Positions 16,118-25,106 of a stretch of DNA of 42,324 bases are shown in pieces. The notes beneath the pieces are model-generated. The model was not told the origin of the DNA, made no database searches, and saw nothing but the letters and a program-made list of their open reading frames with translations. The translations under genes and the position numbers were made by a program. Every line of letters starts with the position of its first letter. The first letter of the stretch is position 1. Origin of the DNA: Dysgonamonadaceae bacterium (GTDB lineage: Bacteria; Bacteroidota; Bacteroidia; Bacteroidales; Azobacteroidaceae); the NCBI GenBank assembly GCA_031272075.1, contig JAISUK010000050.1, forward strand, positions 1 to 42,324. Reading direction: 5' to 3'.

Positions 16118-18433
16118 ATGAAAAAAACACGACCGATATACAATCTTGCCTGCACTGAATTGCAGACGCTGTTTTATTCCCCCATTGCGTGGCTGATTTT
16201 GATTATTTTCACTGTGCAGTCGGGAATCGTCTTTACTTCCAGGATCGGAGAATTGCTTGAAACCCAGTCGCTTGGCTATCGCCCCTACAATTGCTCACTG
16301 CATGTGTTCGGCGGATATGGAGGACTGTTTTCCCAGGTTTTGCAATATTTGTACCTGTACATTCCATTGCTTACCATGAACCTGATCAGTCGTGAATACA
16401 ACAGCGGATCTATCAAATTGCTTTATTCTTCACCGTTGACCAATGCCCAGATCATTCTGGGGAAATACCTGTCGATGCTGATTTATGGATTGGTGATGAT
16501 TGGCATTCTGACAGCATTTTCCCTTTTTGCGGTCGTCAAAATCGATCAGGCAGACGTTACGCTCATCCTTTCCGGACTGCTGGGATTATACTTGCTGATC
16601 TGTGCCTACGCAGCCATCGGACTGTTCATGTCGAGCATCACCACCTACCAGGTGGTGGCGGCCATCGGCACGTTTACCGTCTTGGCGGTATTGAATATGA
16701 TCGGAGGAATGTGGCAGGACATCGAATTTGTGCGTGACCTGACTTACTGGCTTTCCATCAACGGGCGCGCCGCTACTTTCGTCTCCGGATTGATTTGCAG
16801 CGAAGATGTGCTGTATTTTGTCATTGTGACGTTGCTGTTTCTGGCGTTGAGCATCATCCGCCTGAAGGCTGCACGGCAGAAGTCGCGGTTCAATGCGACT
16901 TTCATGAAGTATTTCGCTGTCGTTGCCGCAACATTGTTGCTGGGCTACCTCAGTTCACGTCCCAAACTGATGAGTTTTTACGATGCCACCCGTACCAAAG
17001 CGAATACGCTGACCCCCAACAGCCAAGACATCGTTTCGCGGATGGATGGCGGATTGACCATCACTACTTATGTCAATATCCTGGATGATATGAATCGCGC
17101 TTTTCGGGGATTTCCTTCACAGGTGAATGAAGAACGGCGCCGTTTCAGGCAATACACCCGCTTCAAGCCGGAAATCAAAATGAGATATTACTACTATTAC
17201 CACCATGCTCCGGATAATGCCGAGATGTTGGACAAACAATATCCCGACTTGTCCGACCGCGAACGGATGATGAAACTGACTTCCATCTACCGGCTGGATT
17301 CTACCAAATTCCATCGTCCGGAAGAAGTGGAAGCCAAGATCGACCTGTCGCCCGAAAAATTCCGCTTTACCTACGCGCTGGAACGGGAAAACGGACAGCG
17401 GACTTTCCTCCGGCTGTTTGATGATCCCTGGGTGTTTCCCGCCGAAAGGGAAATTTCGGCGGCTTTCAAACGGCTGGTGATGGAATTGCCGTTGGTGGGA
17501 TTCCTCAAAGGTCATGGCGAACGCGACTGTATCCGTGAAGGCGACCGCGACTACAACCGCTTTGCACAGGATAAGCCGTTTCGCTATTCGCTGATAAACA
17601 ACGGGTTCGATTTTACGGAACTGACATTGGAAAATGAGATCCCCGACAAGGTGAAAATCCTGGTGATTGCCGACATGCGCAATCCGCTGACACCCGATGA
17701 AGACGAACGACTGGACCGTTATATCGCACGCGGCGGCAACTTGCTGATTGCCGGTGAACCACGCCGTCAGGAAGTGATGAATCCTCTCATCGAACGGTTT
17801 GGCGTACAGTTAATGCCCGGACGACTGGTGAAGCTTTCTGAAAACTTCCAGCCCGATTTCATCCTGTCGAAACCTACCGAACAAGCCACTGCATTTTCCT
17901 ATATTCTGGAAGAAATGAACCGCCGCAAAAGGGTGGCGACGATGCCTTCCGTCACCGGCTTGTCTTATACTGCCGATTGCGGCTTCACCGTCACACCGCT
18001 CCTGACGTGCGATTCCGTCGGCACTTGGAACGAGTTGGAGACCACCGACTTTGTGGACGATACCGTCAGGCTCAACCCGCAAGCAGGCGAAACGGTGCAA
18101 CCCTACGTCACCATGCTGGCATTGTCGCGCCCGCTCAATGGAAAAGAACAGAAGATTATCATCCTCGGCGATGCCGATTGCCTCAGCAATGGCGAGATCA
18201 ACATCAGTCGCAAAGGATTCGAAGCGGCGAATTATTCGCTGGTGGACGCCTCTTTCTATTGGTTGTCGGACGAAGAAGTGCCGGTCAACGTCACACGCCC
18301 TTCACCGCCCGACCGCAAGGTATTCCTCTCATTAAATTCCATCTACTGGTGGAAAATTTTCTGGATCGGAGCATTACCCGCCCTCATGCTCTTCTTCGCC
18401 CTGTTTATCTGGATTCGACGCAGAGGAAAATAA
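16118..18433 (+). CDS. GldF-like permease fused to GldG-like substrate-binding/auxiliary protein
   Basis: The 771-residue product joins two functions that are often separate. Residues 1-245 form an ABC-2 permease with six predicted helices and the motif NLISREYNSGSIKLLYSSPL (104-123), characteristic of GldF. A further helix at about 263-282 is followed by a large periplasmic GldG-like domain (about 290-700), including TLTPNSQDIVSRM, then VLVIADMRNPLTPDEDERLD-type sequence and IIILGDADCLSNGEI. A C-terminal helix (about 746-766) precedes RRRGK. The reading frame is uninterrupted, so this is a true fusion in this sequence. Substrate is unknown. Confidence 0.87.
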   Translation: MKKTRPIYNLACTELQTLFYSPIAWLILIIFTVQSGIVFTSRIGELLETQSLGYRPYNCSLHVFGGYGGLFSQVLQYLYLYIPLLTMNLISREYNSGSIKLLYSSPLTNAQIILGKYLSMLIYGLVMIGILTAFSLFAVVKIDQADVTLILSGLLGLYLLICAYAAIGLFMSSITTYQVVAAIGTFTVLAVLNMIGGMWQDIEFVRDLTYWLSINGRAATFVSGLICSEDVLYFVIVTLLFLALSIIRLKAARQKSRFNATFMKYFAVVAATLLLGYLSSRPKLMSFYDATRTKANTLTPNSQDIVSRMDGGLTITTYVNILDDMNRAFRGFPSQVNEERRRFRQYTRFKPEIKMRYYYYYHHAPDNAEMLDKQYPDLSDRERMMKLTSIYRLDSTKFHRPEEVEAKIDLSPEKFRFTYALERENGQRTFLRLFDDPWVFPAEREISAAFKRLVMELPLVGFLKGHGERDCIREGDRDYNRFAQDKPFRYSLINNGFDFTELTLENEIPDKVKILVIADMRNPLTPDEDERLDRYIARGGNLLIAGEPRRQEVMNPLIERFGVQLMPGRLVKLSENFQPDFILSKPTEQATAFSYILEEMNRRKRVATMPSVTGLSYTADCGFTVTPLLTCDSVGTWNELETTDFVDDTVRLNPQAGETVQPYVTMLALSRPLNGKEQKIIILGDADCLSNGEINISRKGFEAANYSLVDASFYWLSDEEVPVNVTRPSPPDRKVFLSLNSIYWWKIFWIGALPALMLFFALFIWIRRRGK

Positions 18434-18450
18434 ATAAATAAATAAATAAA

Positions 18451-18481
18451 AACTTTCCAAGTCTCGAAGACTTGGAAAGTT
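18451..18481. terminator. Palindrome with 14-bp stem, probable bidirectional terminator
   Basis: A perfect stem, AACTTTCCAAGTCT (18451-18464) with its complement (18468-18481), has a 3-nt loop. It is preceded by TAAATAAATAAATAAATAAA, a 4-bp tandem run that begins with the stop codon of the permease fusion (18431). From memory, this type of palindrome recurs in Bacteroidetes genomes, so it may be both a repeat element and a terminator. Confidence 0.65.
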
Positions 18482-18504
18482 TAGATGCACCAAGGTTAAA
18501 AAGC

Positions 18505-18537
18505 GAACGCCCCAGTACCTCACGGACCAGGGCGTTC
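18505..18537 (-). terminator. Rho-independent terminator of the type IX cargo gene
   Basis: Arms GAACGCCC (18505-18512) and GGGCGTTC (18530-18537) pair, and on the minus strand the hairpin is followed by GCTTTTT. It lies 41 bp beyond the stop of the minus-strand gene. Confidence 0.75.
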
Positions 18538-18577
18538 TGATTAACTATTTATGTCAATATAAAAGATCGAAAGGAGG

Positions 18578-21500
18578 TCAGTTCTTCAGAATTTTGAGAA
18601 CTGAGGTTCCGGCTGCCGATTTCACACGGACGAAATATACGCCGGGATTCCAGCCGGAGGTGGATAGTCGGTAGTTCACCGGAGCCAGCAAGGCGTTGAC
18701 CAGTGTTCTGCCGTTGATATCCGTCACGATGACCGCATCGGTCGCTTCATTGCGTTGAGCGGGTTCGATGTAGAGGATGTCGTTTACAGGATTCGGATAG
18801 ACCTTGAAATGGGTATCGAGGTCTTCAAGTCCGGCTCCGTAGACAATATCCGTGATGTTATGGGTGATGGTGCGATTCCCGCATAAATGTGTCAGTTCGA
18901 CGGTGACGGTTCCGGGCTGCGGATCCGTGCCGGCAATCAGCACATTCGTGTTTCCGAGCGTCTCGTTGGACTCGAAATGAGCGGAACTGTTCGAGAACGA
19001 CCAGCTGTATTTCGGGATGTCGATGTCGGGATAATCCACTTTCATCGTATAGGATTTATTCGGGGAGATGGCTGTAACCGGGTCGGCAAATTTGAGGACA
19101 GTCGGCAGCGGATTGACTATCCAGATCGTGACAATGTCGCTGACACATTCGGAGTTGCTTACGCCCCGCACTTTCACATAGTAGTTGTCGTAGTCGTCGA
19201 AACTTGCATTGTTGATCTGAAGCGTATCGGTGTATCGACCGATCAGTTTATTGCCGCCCTTATACCATTCGTAGTTGAGGTTGTCGCCCGAAGCCACCAC
19301 GCGCAACACGTAATTCGATTTTAAGCAAATATCTGCACCTACCGGCTGTTGCACGATTGTCGGCGGTTCTTTAGGCATCATCTTGACAACGGCGACGGTG
19401 TCGTAACCATGACAAACGATGCGGTTGATGTAGTACGGACGTATCTTGATGGTATCGTAGAGCGCTTTGGTAGTGCCGTTGTAGGTCTCGTATCCGGGGA
19501 TATAATCCCGAGTGCGCGGGAACGCCGAGTGAAGGCTGCCGCCGGCAGGATACGAAGGATCCGACGGGGGGATTGCCGCCAACGATACGCTGTCGTACAC
19601 CGTAATCATACCGTATTCGGGGTGCATATCCGTCCATGCGTACCAGGAGGTATCGATCGCCGGCTGGTAGTTGGTCATGGACAACGCGCCTTGGACGATC
19701 GGCGACTTGGTGGCCGGATCGTAATCGACAATCTGGTTGTCGAGTCCGATATTGCGGGAATAAGCGCCGTTTCGCACTTCCTGGAACTGGTTTTCGATCA
19801 TCGGGAACGGGCGCGGATTGACGGTGATGCCGTAATCCGTCACCCCACGATAACGCGTGTAGGGCGTCTGGTAATCTTTATATCCGAAGTCCGTCTGTTT
19901 AGCGAAACAGACGCCTCCTTTGTAGTTTTCAAACAGCGGGGTGACACGGATGTAAGACCGGGTGACAGAGCCGCGCCATTCTGTCGGCACTTTGAAGTCC
20001 GGCACACTGTCGAGGCGACTCCAACTGTTGGCGGTATTCATATTACCGATCACGGCATAGCGTGAATGGAAAGTATCGAAAGTGTCTGCGAGTTCGGCAG
20101 CATGGAAGCGCAGCGGGGTGTCGTTGAAAGTCGTGACCCCTGCATCGGTGGCCGGAGTGAAGCCCGCCGGGAATGCGTTGGCAAACACAGCAGCATCGGT
20201 GCGGTCGATGACCAAATTTTTGGCAATCGTCCGTTGGCCATCGACAAAAGCCGGATAAGAAAACAGGGTGTCCGTTTCTATCTGGGTGATGCCGCCAACA
20301 TAAGCAGGCATATAATCGTTGCCGGTAAGCGGATCGGTGGCATTAAACGGCAGGATGGCATCGCTGGGACTCAGCGGATAATTACCTGCTTTGCTTGTAT
20401 AGGTAAACACCGGCGAAGCGCTGTTGGACGTCCATGTCCAGTGAAAGTGCATCGAGTCGACGAACGCCTCATCGATGATGGGGCTGTAGAAAACTTTCTT
20501 CCATACCGTATCGCCTTCACAGATGACGGTATCCATGTGGTTGATGCCTGCGGCGCCGAGCGTTTGCTGGTATTGCGGATACGGAAATTCCATGATCGGC
20601 AGCGGATTGACGATGACCGTATCGAAAGCCGGCGTTCCGCCTGCATCGTTGTACGGGCCGAACACTTCGTGATAATACGCGAAATAGGGGTTGCTCAAGC
20701 AATACTGGTCTTCGATGTAGTAATTCGTTTTGTCCGTAGCAGTACCGGCGGCAGTTGCCAGGTTGTTGAACATCAGGTTGTAACCGGTGTAGCGTGGTTG
20801 ATCGCCTCCCAGCGGAGAGGTGGTCGAAACATGGTTGGGCAATACGGAAAAGGTGCCGTAATAGGTGCCCGTTGCCGGCAAGTAGGAGTTGAAGCGTATC
20901 TGCCCGTCGCCCGCAGTGGTATGGCTGACCAGGCGTGCGAAAGTGCCGTCGCCCAATGCCGTCGCATGCGATCCGTTGAGCGAATTTTCCTTCTCGTAGG
21001 TAAATTCAAACGGCGGGGTACCGGTGAAGTCGATGCGGACATAAGCCGTATCCACATCGGCAGCAACGATACCATTATATATGCCGTTTGTCATGGTCGT
21101 GTCGCGGTAGTCATAGCAGACCGTATTCGCACGCAATGGGGTGGAAGTAAAATAATCCTGCTGTCCGTAAGGATCGATATAGCCCCTCCACGTGGCTGTA
21201 GGCAACGGACGGATGGGAATGTCGACATGATAGGATGAGGAATTAAATATATAATCCGACGTCGGCGTGTAACGCGGAAAAATCCAGATGCGGAGAGTCG
21301 AAGTAGTGCCGGCATCCGTATTGGGAACCACAGTATACGGCGAGGAATTCGTCGAGTAATTAGCCAAGGGAAGGTATTGCGTAGCAACCGCTACGCCGTC
21401 GCGTCCTTCGATGTCGTTGAAAAAGTTTTTGTTTCCAAACTGCTCTAACCGATAATAATAAGAAGCCGATACTGATAAACGGTAACGGTACGTCAACTGA

Positions 21501-22669
21501 CCGAAGACATTCTGCATTTGAGGGATGGTGTAGTTGGTGCGGCTACAGGCATTCTCCGTAAATTGGTGCTTAACGCTCGGATCAACCATCATCGAGGTCA
21601 GGAACGGATATATGCTGGCAATGCCTGCGTCGTCCCAGTTGCTACCGAAAGCAGTATAATTGGCCAGCGAAGTTCCGGCGCCGCTTCCGCAACCGGTAGA
21701 TGTGCCGCCGTTGACATTGTTCGAAATCGCATTTCTTGTAAAGCCGCTCACCCATGTTCCGCTTAAAGCATAATAGGAATTAGTCAACGTAGCGTTGTCA
21801 TTTTGTCCAACGATACCTCCTGCCCTGCTGCCGGTAAAAGTGGAGGCAGTGACTATTCCCGCCGCATAGCTGGTCGTGACCGTGCACGAGCTATTACTAT
21901 AACCTACCAGTCCTCCGGCATAGCCGCCCATCGTAATGCAAGTGACATCTCCCAAAGCATAACAGTCAGTGATTGAAGAGGAAGAGATGAACAGATTGCC
22001 AACCAGTCCACCGGCATAAGAAGGGGTTGACCCATTTGCAACTACATTGCCTGTCGCATAACATTGGTTGAAAGATGTTGCGACGGCATAGCCGACCAAT
22101 CCACCGGAGCAGCTGCTGGTACCTAAAGGTGTATTGATATTAGAATGGGCGCTGCATCTGGTCAGACTGCAATTGATAGCGTAGGCAATCAGACCGCCTG
22201 CACGGCCGTCCGAATTACCTTGAACTATAATCGTGGTAGATAGCGCATCGACTCGGCAATTCGTGAAATCGGTATAATTGACGGAGGTAGATACCAACAA
22301 TCCGCCTTGGACAATGGTTCCGGAGCCTGCCAAAAGGATGTTTTTTATCTCGTTGCGATTGACGCCGGCAAGGATTGTATTGAATAATGAAGTATTGGCC
22401 GGCAAAGTGATTTTCCAGTCGTCACCGTCGTAAGAGAAAGTAACCGTCGCTGGGGTGATGCCCAAACTCGGCCAACTGGTGAGCGTGATGTCACTGATCT
22501 GTTTGTAATACCCGCCTTGGGATGTCAGGATGCTTGGGTCGGCGTAATCGCCTCCTGTTCCGACAGTATACGGGTCATTCACTGTGCCGTTTCCGGCAAA
22601 GACATCGGTGTTTATAATATTTCCTACAAGTACGCAGGAGAGTATCAGCAAATTAAATTTAGGGCGCAT
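18578..22669 (-). CDS. Large secreted surface protein: GLUG repeats, Ig-like domain, type IX sorting tail
   Basis: The 1363-residue protein has a signal peptide (MRPKFNLLILSCVLVGNI...). It then carries at least four GLUG-type repeats (AGGLVGYAVATSFNQCYATG, AGGLVGNLFISSSSITDCYA, AGGLVGYSNSSCTVTTSYAA, AGGIVGQNDNATLTNSYYA), long low-similarity beta-rich regions, an Ig-like domain (PPTIVQQPVGADICLKSNY...YEWYKGG) and a C-terminal type IX sorting domain (FKVYPNPVNDILYIEP ... GVYFVRV ... LKILKN). Such proteins cross the outer membrane through the type IX system and are anchored to the cell surface, often acting as adhesins. The frame could extend 40 codons upstream, but that part lacks a signal-peptide shape and this ATG begins a good one. 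It is head-to-head with kduI. Confidence 0.88.
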   Translation of the reverse strand: MRPKFNLLILSCVLVGNIINTDVFAGNGTVNDPYTVGTGGDYADPSILTSQGGYYKQISDITLTSWPSLGITPATVTFSYDGDDWKITLPANTSLFNTILAGVNRNEIKNILLAGSGTIVQGGLLVSTSVNYTDFTNCRVDALSTTIIVQGNSDGRAGGLIAYAINCSLTRCSAHSNINTPLGTSSCSGGLVGYAVATSFNQCYATGNVVANGSTPSYAGGLVGNLFISSSSITDCYALGDVTCITMGGYAGGLVGYSNSSCTVTTSYAAGIVTASTFTGSRAGGIVGQNDNATLTNSYYALSGTWVSGFTRNAISNNVNGGTSTGCGSGAGTSLANYTAFGSNWDDAGIASIYPFLTSMMVDPSVKHQFTENACSRTNYTIPQMQNVFGQLTYRYRLSVSASYYYRLEQFGNKNFFNDIEGRDGVAVATQYLPLANYSTNSSPYTVVPNTDAGTTSTLRIWIFPRYTPTSDYIFNSSSYHVDIPIRPLPTATWRGYIDPYGQQDYFTSTPLRANTVCYDYRDTTMTNGIYNGIVAADVDTAYVRIDFTGTPPFEFTYEKENSLNGSHATALGDGTFARLVSHTTAGDGQIRFNSYLPATGTYYGTFSVLPNHVSTTSPLGGDQPRYTGYNLMFNNLATAAGTATDKTNYYIEDQYCLSNPYFAYYHEVFGPYNDAGGTPAFDTVIVNPLPIMEFPYPQYQQTLGAAGINHMDTVICEGDTVWKKVFYSPIIDEAFVDSMHFHWTWTSNSASPVFTYTSKAGNYPLSPSDAILPFNATDPLTGNDYMPAYVGGITQIETDTLFSYPAFVDGQRTIAKNLVIDRTDAAVFANAFPAGFTPATDAGVTTFNDTPLRFHAAELADTFDTFHSRYAVIGNMNTANSWSRLDSVPDFKVPTEWRGSVTRSYIRVTPLFENYKGGVCFAKQTDFGYKDYQTPYTRYRGVTDYGITVNPRPFPMIENQFQEVRNGAYSRNIGLDNQIVDYDPATKSPIVQGALSMTNYQPAIDTSWYAWTDMHPEYGMITVYDSVSLAAIPPSDPSYPAGGSLHSAFPRTRDYIPGYETYNGTTKALYDTIKIRPYYINRIVCHGYDTVAVVKMMPKEPPTIVQQPVGADICLKSNYVLRVVASGDNLNYEWYKGGNKLIGRYTDTLQINNASFDDYDNYYVKVRGVSNSECVSDIVTIWIVNPLPTVLKFADPVTAISPNKSYTMKVDYPDIDIPKYSWSFSNSSAHFESNETLGNTNVLIAGTDPQPGTVTVELTHLCGNRTITHNITDIVYGAGLEDLDTHFKVYPNPVNDILYIEPAQRNEATDAVIVTDINGRTLVNALLAPVNYRLSTSGWNPGVYFVRVKSAAGTSVLKILKN

Positions 22670-22689
22670 GTAATGTAATGTAATGTAAT
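22670..22689. repeat. 5-bp tandem repeat (TAATG) in the 5' leader of the type IX cargo gene
   Basis: Immediately upstream of the ATG (minus strand) the sequence consists of three TAATG units and one TAATT (20 bp). Length changes here would alter the leader next to the start codon. It also overlaps the space where the ribosome would bind. Confidence 0.6.
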
Positions 22690-22775
22690 TAGTTATTAAT
22701 AAAATACAATTCTTAAAAACGTGGTAAAGGTAGATAAAAAATTGTACAAACCAAACAAATTTAGATAAAAAAATA

Positions 22776-22783
22776 TATCTTTG
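22776..22783 (+). promoter_or_regulatory. Putative -7 promoter box for the hexuronate operon
   Basis: TATCTTTG matches TAnnTTTG. No TTTG occurs at the expected 19-nt spacing, so the -33 element is poor, consistent with a promoter needing an activator. It leaves a short leader before the ATG at 22801 and argues against the upstream GTG at 22783. Confidence 0.45.
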
Positions 22784-22800
22784 TGCCAAATAAATTTAAA

Positions 22801-23649
22801 ATGAATATGAAAACGAGGATAGAAGAACGCTGGGGAGCACACCCGGACGATGTGATGCGATACGATACGGAAGCGTTGCGTAAAGCATTTCTGGTAAATA
22901 GCATATTTTTTCCTGACGAAGTGTTGATGACCTATACACACAACGACCGATTGATCATCGGCGGTGCGTTGCCGGTGAATGAAGCATTGAAGTTGGAGAC
23001 GGTCGACCTGATCCGGTCGGACTATTTTTGCGAACGGCGCGAAGTCGGCATCGTCTGTATTGATGGCGTCGGCGAAGTGACGGTCGATGGCGTGTCGTAC
23101 CCGATGGCCTACAAAGATGCGGTGTATGTGGGTCGCGGTGCGAAAGAAGTCATCTTCAAGAGTGATTCGAGCGACAGCCCGGCCAAGTTCTATTTTGCGT
23201 CCGCTCCTGCGCATTGCGCCCACCCAACGGTGCAGATCACGGCAGCGATGCGGCGTACCCGCGACTTGGGGTCGTTGGAAACTTCCAATAAGCGCTTGTT
23301 GAATCAGCTGATATTGAACGAAATCACTCCTTGCTGCCAGTTGCAGATGGGGTTGACGGAACTCCAGCCCGGCAGTGTGTGGAACACCATGCCGCCGCAT
23401 ACCCATTCACGCCGGATGGAAGCGTATTTCTATTTCAAAGTGCCACCGGGACAGGCGGTCTGTCATTTCATGGGTACACCGCAAGAGACGCGACACCTGT
23501 TTCTGACGAACGAACAGGCGGTGATCTCGCCTTCCTGGTCGATCCACTGTGCTGCCGGAACAAGCAATTATACCTTCATCTGGGCGATGTGTGGAGAAAA
23601 TTTGGCTTACGACGATATGGATACCTTCCCTGCGGACGAATTGAGATAA
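22801..23649 (+). CDS. kduI: 5-dehydro-4-deoxy-D-glucuronate isomerase
   Basis: KduI converts 5-dehydro-4-deoxyglucuronate, the keto form of the unsaturated uronate released by lyases and unsaturated glucuronyl hydrolases, to 2,5-diketo-3-deoxygluconate. The 282-residue cupin-like protein has the family start (AHPDDVMRYDTEALRKAFLV), FPDEVLMTYTHNDRLIIGGA, and the metal-binding residues in HTHSRRME (His200, His202, Glu207) and SIHCAAGTS (His249). The reading frame extends to a GTG at 22783, but the promoter box overlaps that codon. It is the first gene of the uronate operon and is spaced 12 bp from uxaC. Confidence 0.95.
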   Translation: MNMKTRIEERWGAHPDDVMRYDTEALRKAFLVNSIFFPDEVLMTYTHNDRLIIGGALPVNEALKLETVDLIRSDYFCERREVGIVCIDGVGEVTVDGVSYPMAYKDAVYVGRGAKEVIFKSDSSDSPAKFYFASAPAHCAHPTVQITAAMRRTRDLGSLETSNKRLLNQLILNEITPCCQLQMGLTELQPGSVWNTMPPHTHSRRMEAYFYFKVPPGQAVCHFMGTPQETRHLFLTNEQAVISPSWSIHCAAGTSNYTFIWAMCGENLAYDDMDTFPADELR

Positions 23650-23661
23650 TTAGGAATTGCG

Positions 23662-25071
23662 ATGAAAGGATTTATGGATGACGATTTCGGGTTGCAGACG
23701 CAGACGGCATGCCGCCTGTATCACGATCATGCTGCCAAATTGCCGATTATCGACTACCATTGTCACCTCAATCCGGAACACATCGCCAACGACCGGCAGT
23801 TTGACAACCTCGGCCAACTCTGGCTCGAAGGCGACCACTACAAATGGCGGGCGATGCGTGCCAACGGGATCCCGGAACGCTACTGCACAGGCAAAGATGC
23901 CTCCGATTGGGAAAAGTTTGAGAAATGGGCGGAAACAGTGCCGTATACGATGCGCAATCCGCTGTACCACTGGACGCACCTGGAATTGAAAACCGCTTTC
24001 GGCATCCGGAAAATCTTGAAACCGGAGACGGCTAGGGAGATCTATGAGGAATGTACGGCCAAACTGCGTACAAGAGAATTTTCCGCACGCGGCCTGCTGA
24101 AGAAATACCGTGTGGAGGTGGTATGTACTACCGACGATCCGGTGGATTCGCTCGAACATCACCTCGCGTTGCAAAACGAAGGCTTCCCGGTCAAGGTGCT
24201 GCCTACCTGGCGACCGGATCGCGCCGTGGCAATTGACGCCGGCACCGGTTTTCGTGCCTACCTCGATCGACTGTCGGAAGTGTCGGGCGTAACGATTCGT
24301 CGCTTTCCCGACTTGTTGCAGGCATTGCGTGTGCGGCATGATTTCTTTGCTTCGGCGGGTTGTCGGCTTTCGGATCACGGTCTGGAGACGTTTTATGCGG
24401 AAACCTATACCGACAACGAGATCGAAAAGATATTCCAAAAAGCATACGATGGCCATCCGCTGTCGAACGAAGCGGTACGGAAGTACAAGTCGGCCTTGCT
24501 GACGGAAGGGGCGAAAATGGATTGGGAAAAGGGCTGGACGCAACAGTTTCACTATGGCGTCATACGGAACACCAATTCACGGATGTTTGCACAGGCCGGA
24601 GCGGATACGGGCTTCGATTCCATCGGCGATTGCGCTTCAGCGAAAACTTTGGCGGCTTTCCTCGATCGGCTGGATGCGGAAGGAAAATTGGCTAAAACCA
24701 TCATTTACAACCTCAATCCGGCAGATAACGCGCTGATAGCCACCATGATCGGGAATTTTCAAGACGGTTCGGTCGCAGGCAAAATCCAGTTCGGTTCGGG
24801 CTGGTGGTTCCTCGATCAACAATTCGGAATCGAATCGCAACTCAATGCCTTGTCGATGATGGGATTGCTGAGCCGCTTCGTCGGAATGTTGACCGACTCG
24901 CGCAGCTTCCTGTCGTATCCGCGGCACGAATATTTCCGCCGAATCCTCTGTAATTTGCTCGGCAATGATGTGGAACGCGGTTTGCTGCCCGAATCGGAAT
25001 TGCCCTTCTTGGGAACATTGACGGAAGGGGTAGCATATTATAATGCGAAAAAGTATTTTGGGTTTAAATAA
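23662..25071 (+). CDS. uxaC: Glucuronate isomerase (uronate isomerase)
   Basis: UxaC interconverts D-glucuronate and D-fructuronate, or galacturonate and tagaturonate, the first step of uronate catabolism. The 469-residue amidohydrolase-like enzyme shows the family pattern: LPIIDYHCHLNPEHIA (metal-binding HxH near residue 33), TVPYTMRNPLYHWTHLELK, VVCTTDDPVDSLEHH and FGSGWWFLDQQFGIE. A full-length match to the family is expected from its size. The fructuronate product would need UxuB and UxuA, which are not in the window. It lies between kduI and kdgK in the operon. Confidence 0.95.
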   Translation: MKGFMDDDFGLQTQTACRLYHDHAAKLPIIDYHCHLNPEHIANDRQFDNLGQLWLEGDHYKWRAMRANGIPERYCTGKDASDWEKFEKWAETVPYTMRNPLYHWTHLELKTAFGIRKILKPETAREIYEECTAKLRTREFSARGLLKKYRVEVVCTTDDPVDSLEHHLALQNEGFPVKVLPTWRPDRAVAIDAGTGFRAYLDRLSEVSGVTIRRFPDLLQALRVRHDFFASAGCRLSDHGLETFYAETYTDNEIEKIFQKAYDGHPLSNEAVRKYKSALLTEGAKMDWEKGWTQQFHYGVIRNTNSRMFAQAGADTGFDSIGDCASAKTLAAFLDRLDAEGKLAKTIIYNLNPADNALIATMIGNFQDGSVAGKIQFGSGWWFLDQQFGIESQLNALSMMGLLSRFVGMLTDSRSFLSYPRHEYFRRILCNLLGNDVERGLLPESELPFLGTLTEGVAYYNAKKYFGFK

Positions 25072-25106
25072 TTTTGCTTTACTCGGTCGTTTTTTTCTTA
25101 ATAACA

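Noticed and set aside
15178-18433. Evidence for gliding motility from the GldA/F/G-like genes
   Set aside because: Only the ABC part is present, and non-gliding Bacteroidales carry similar genes.
20066-21238. 390-codon plus-strand ORF
   Set aside because: It is antisense to the type IX cargo gene and has no signal or domain.
18578-22789. Forty-codon N-terminal extension of the type IX cargo protein
   Set aside because: The extension has no signal-peptide shape, while the internal ATG at 22669 starts a typical one.
22783-22800. Upstream GTG as the kduI start
   Set aside because: A TATCTTTG -7 box overlaps it, and the family N-terminus begins about where the ATG at 22801 places it.
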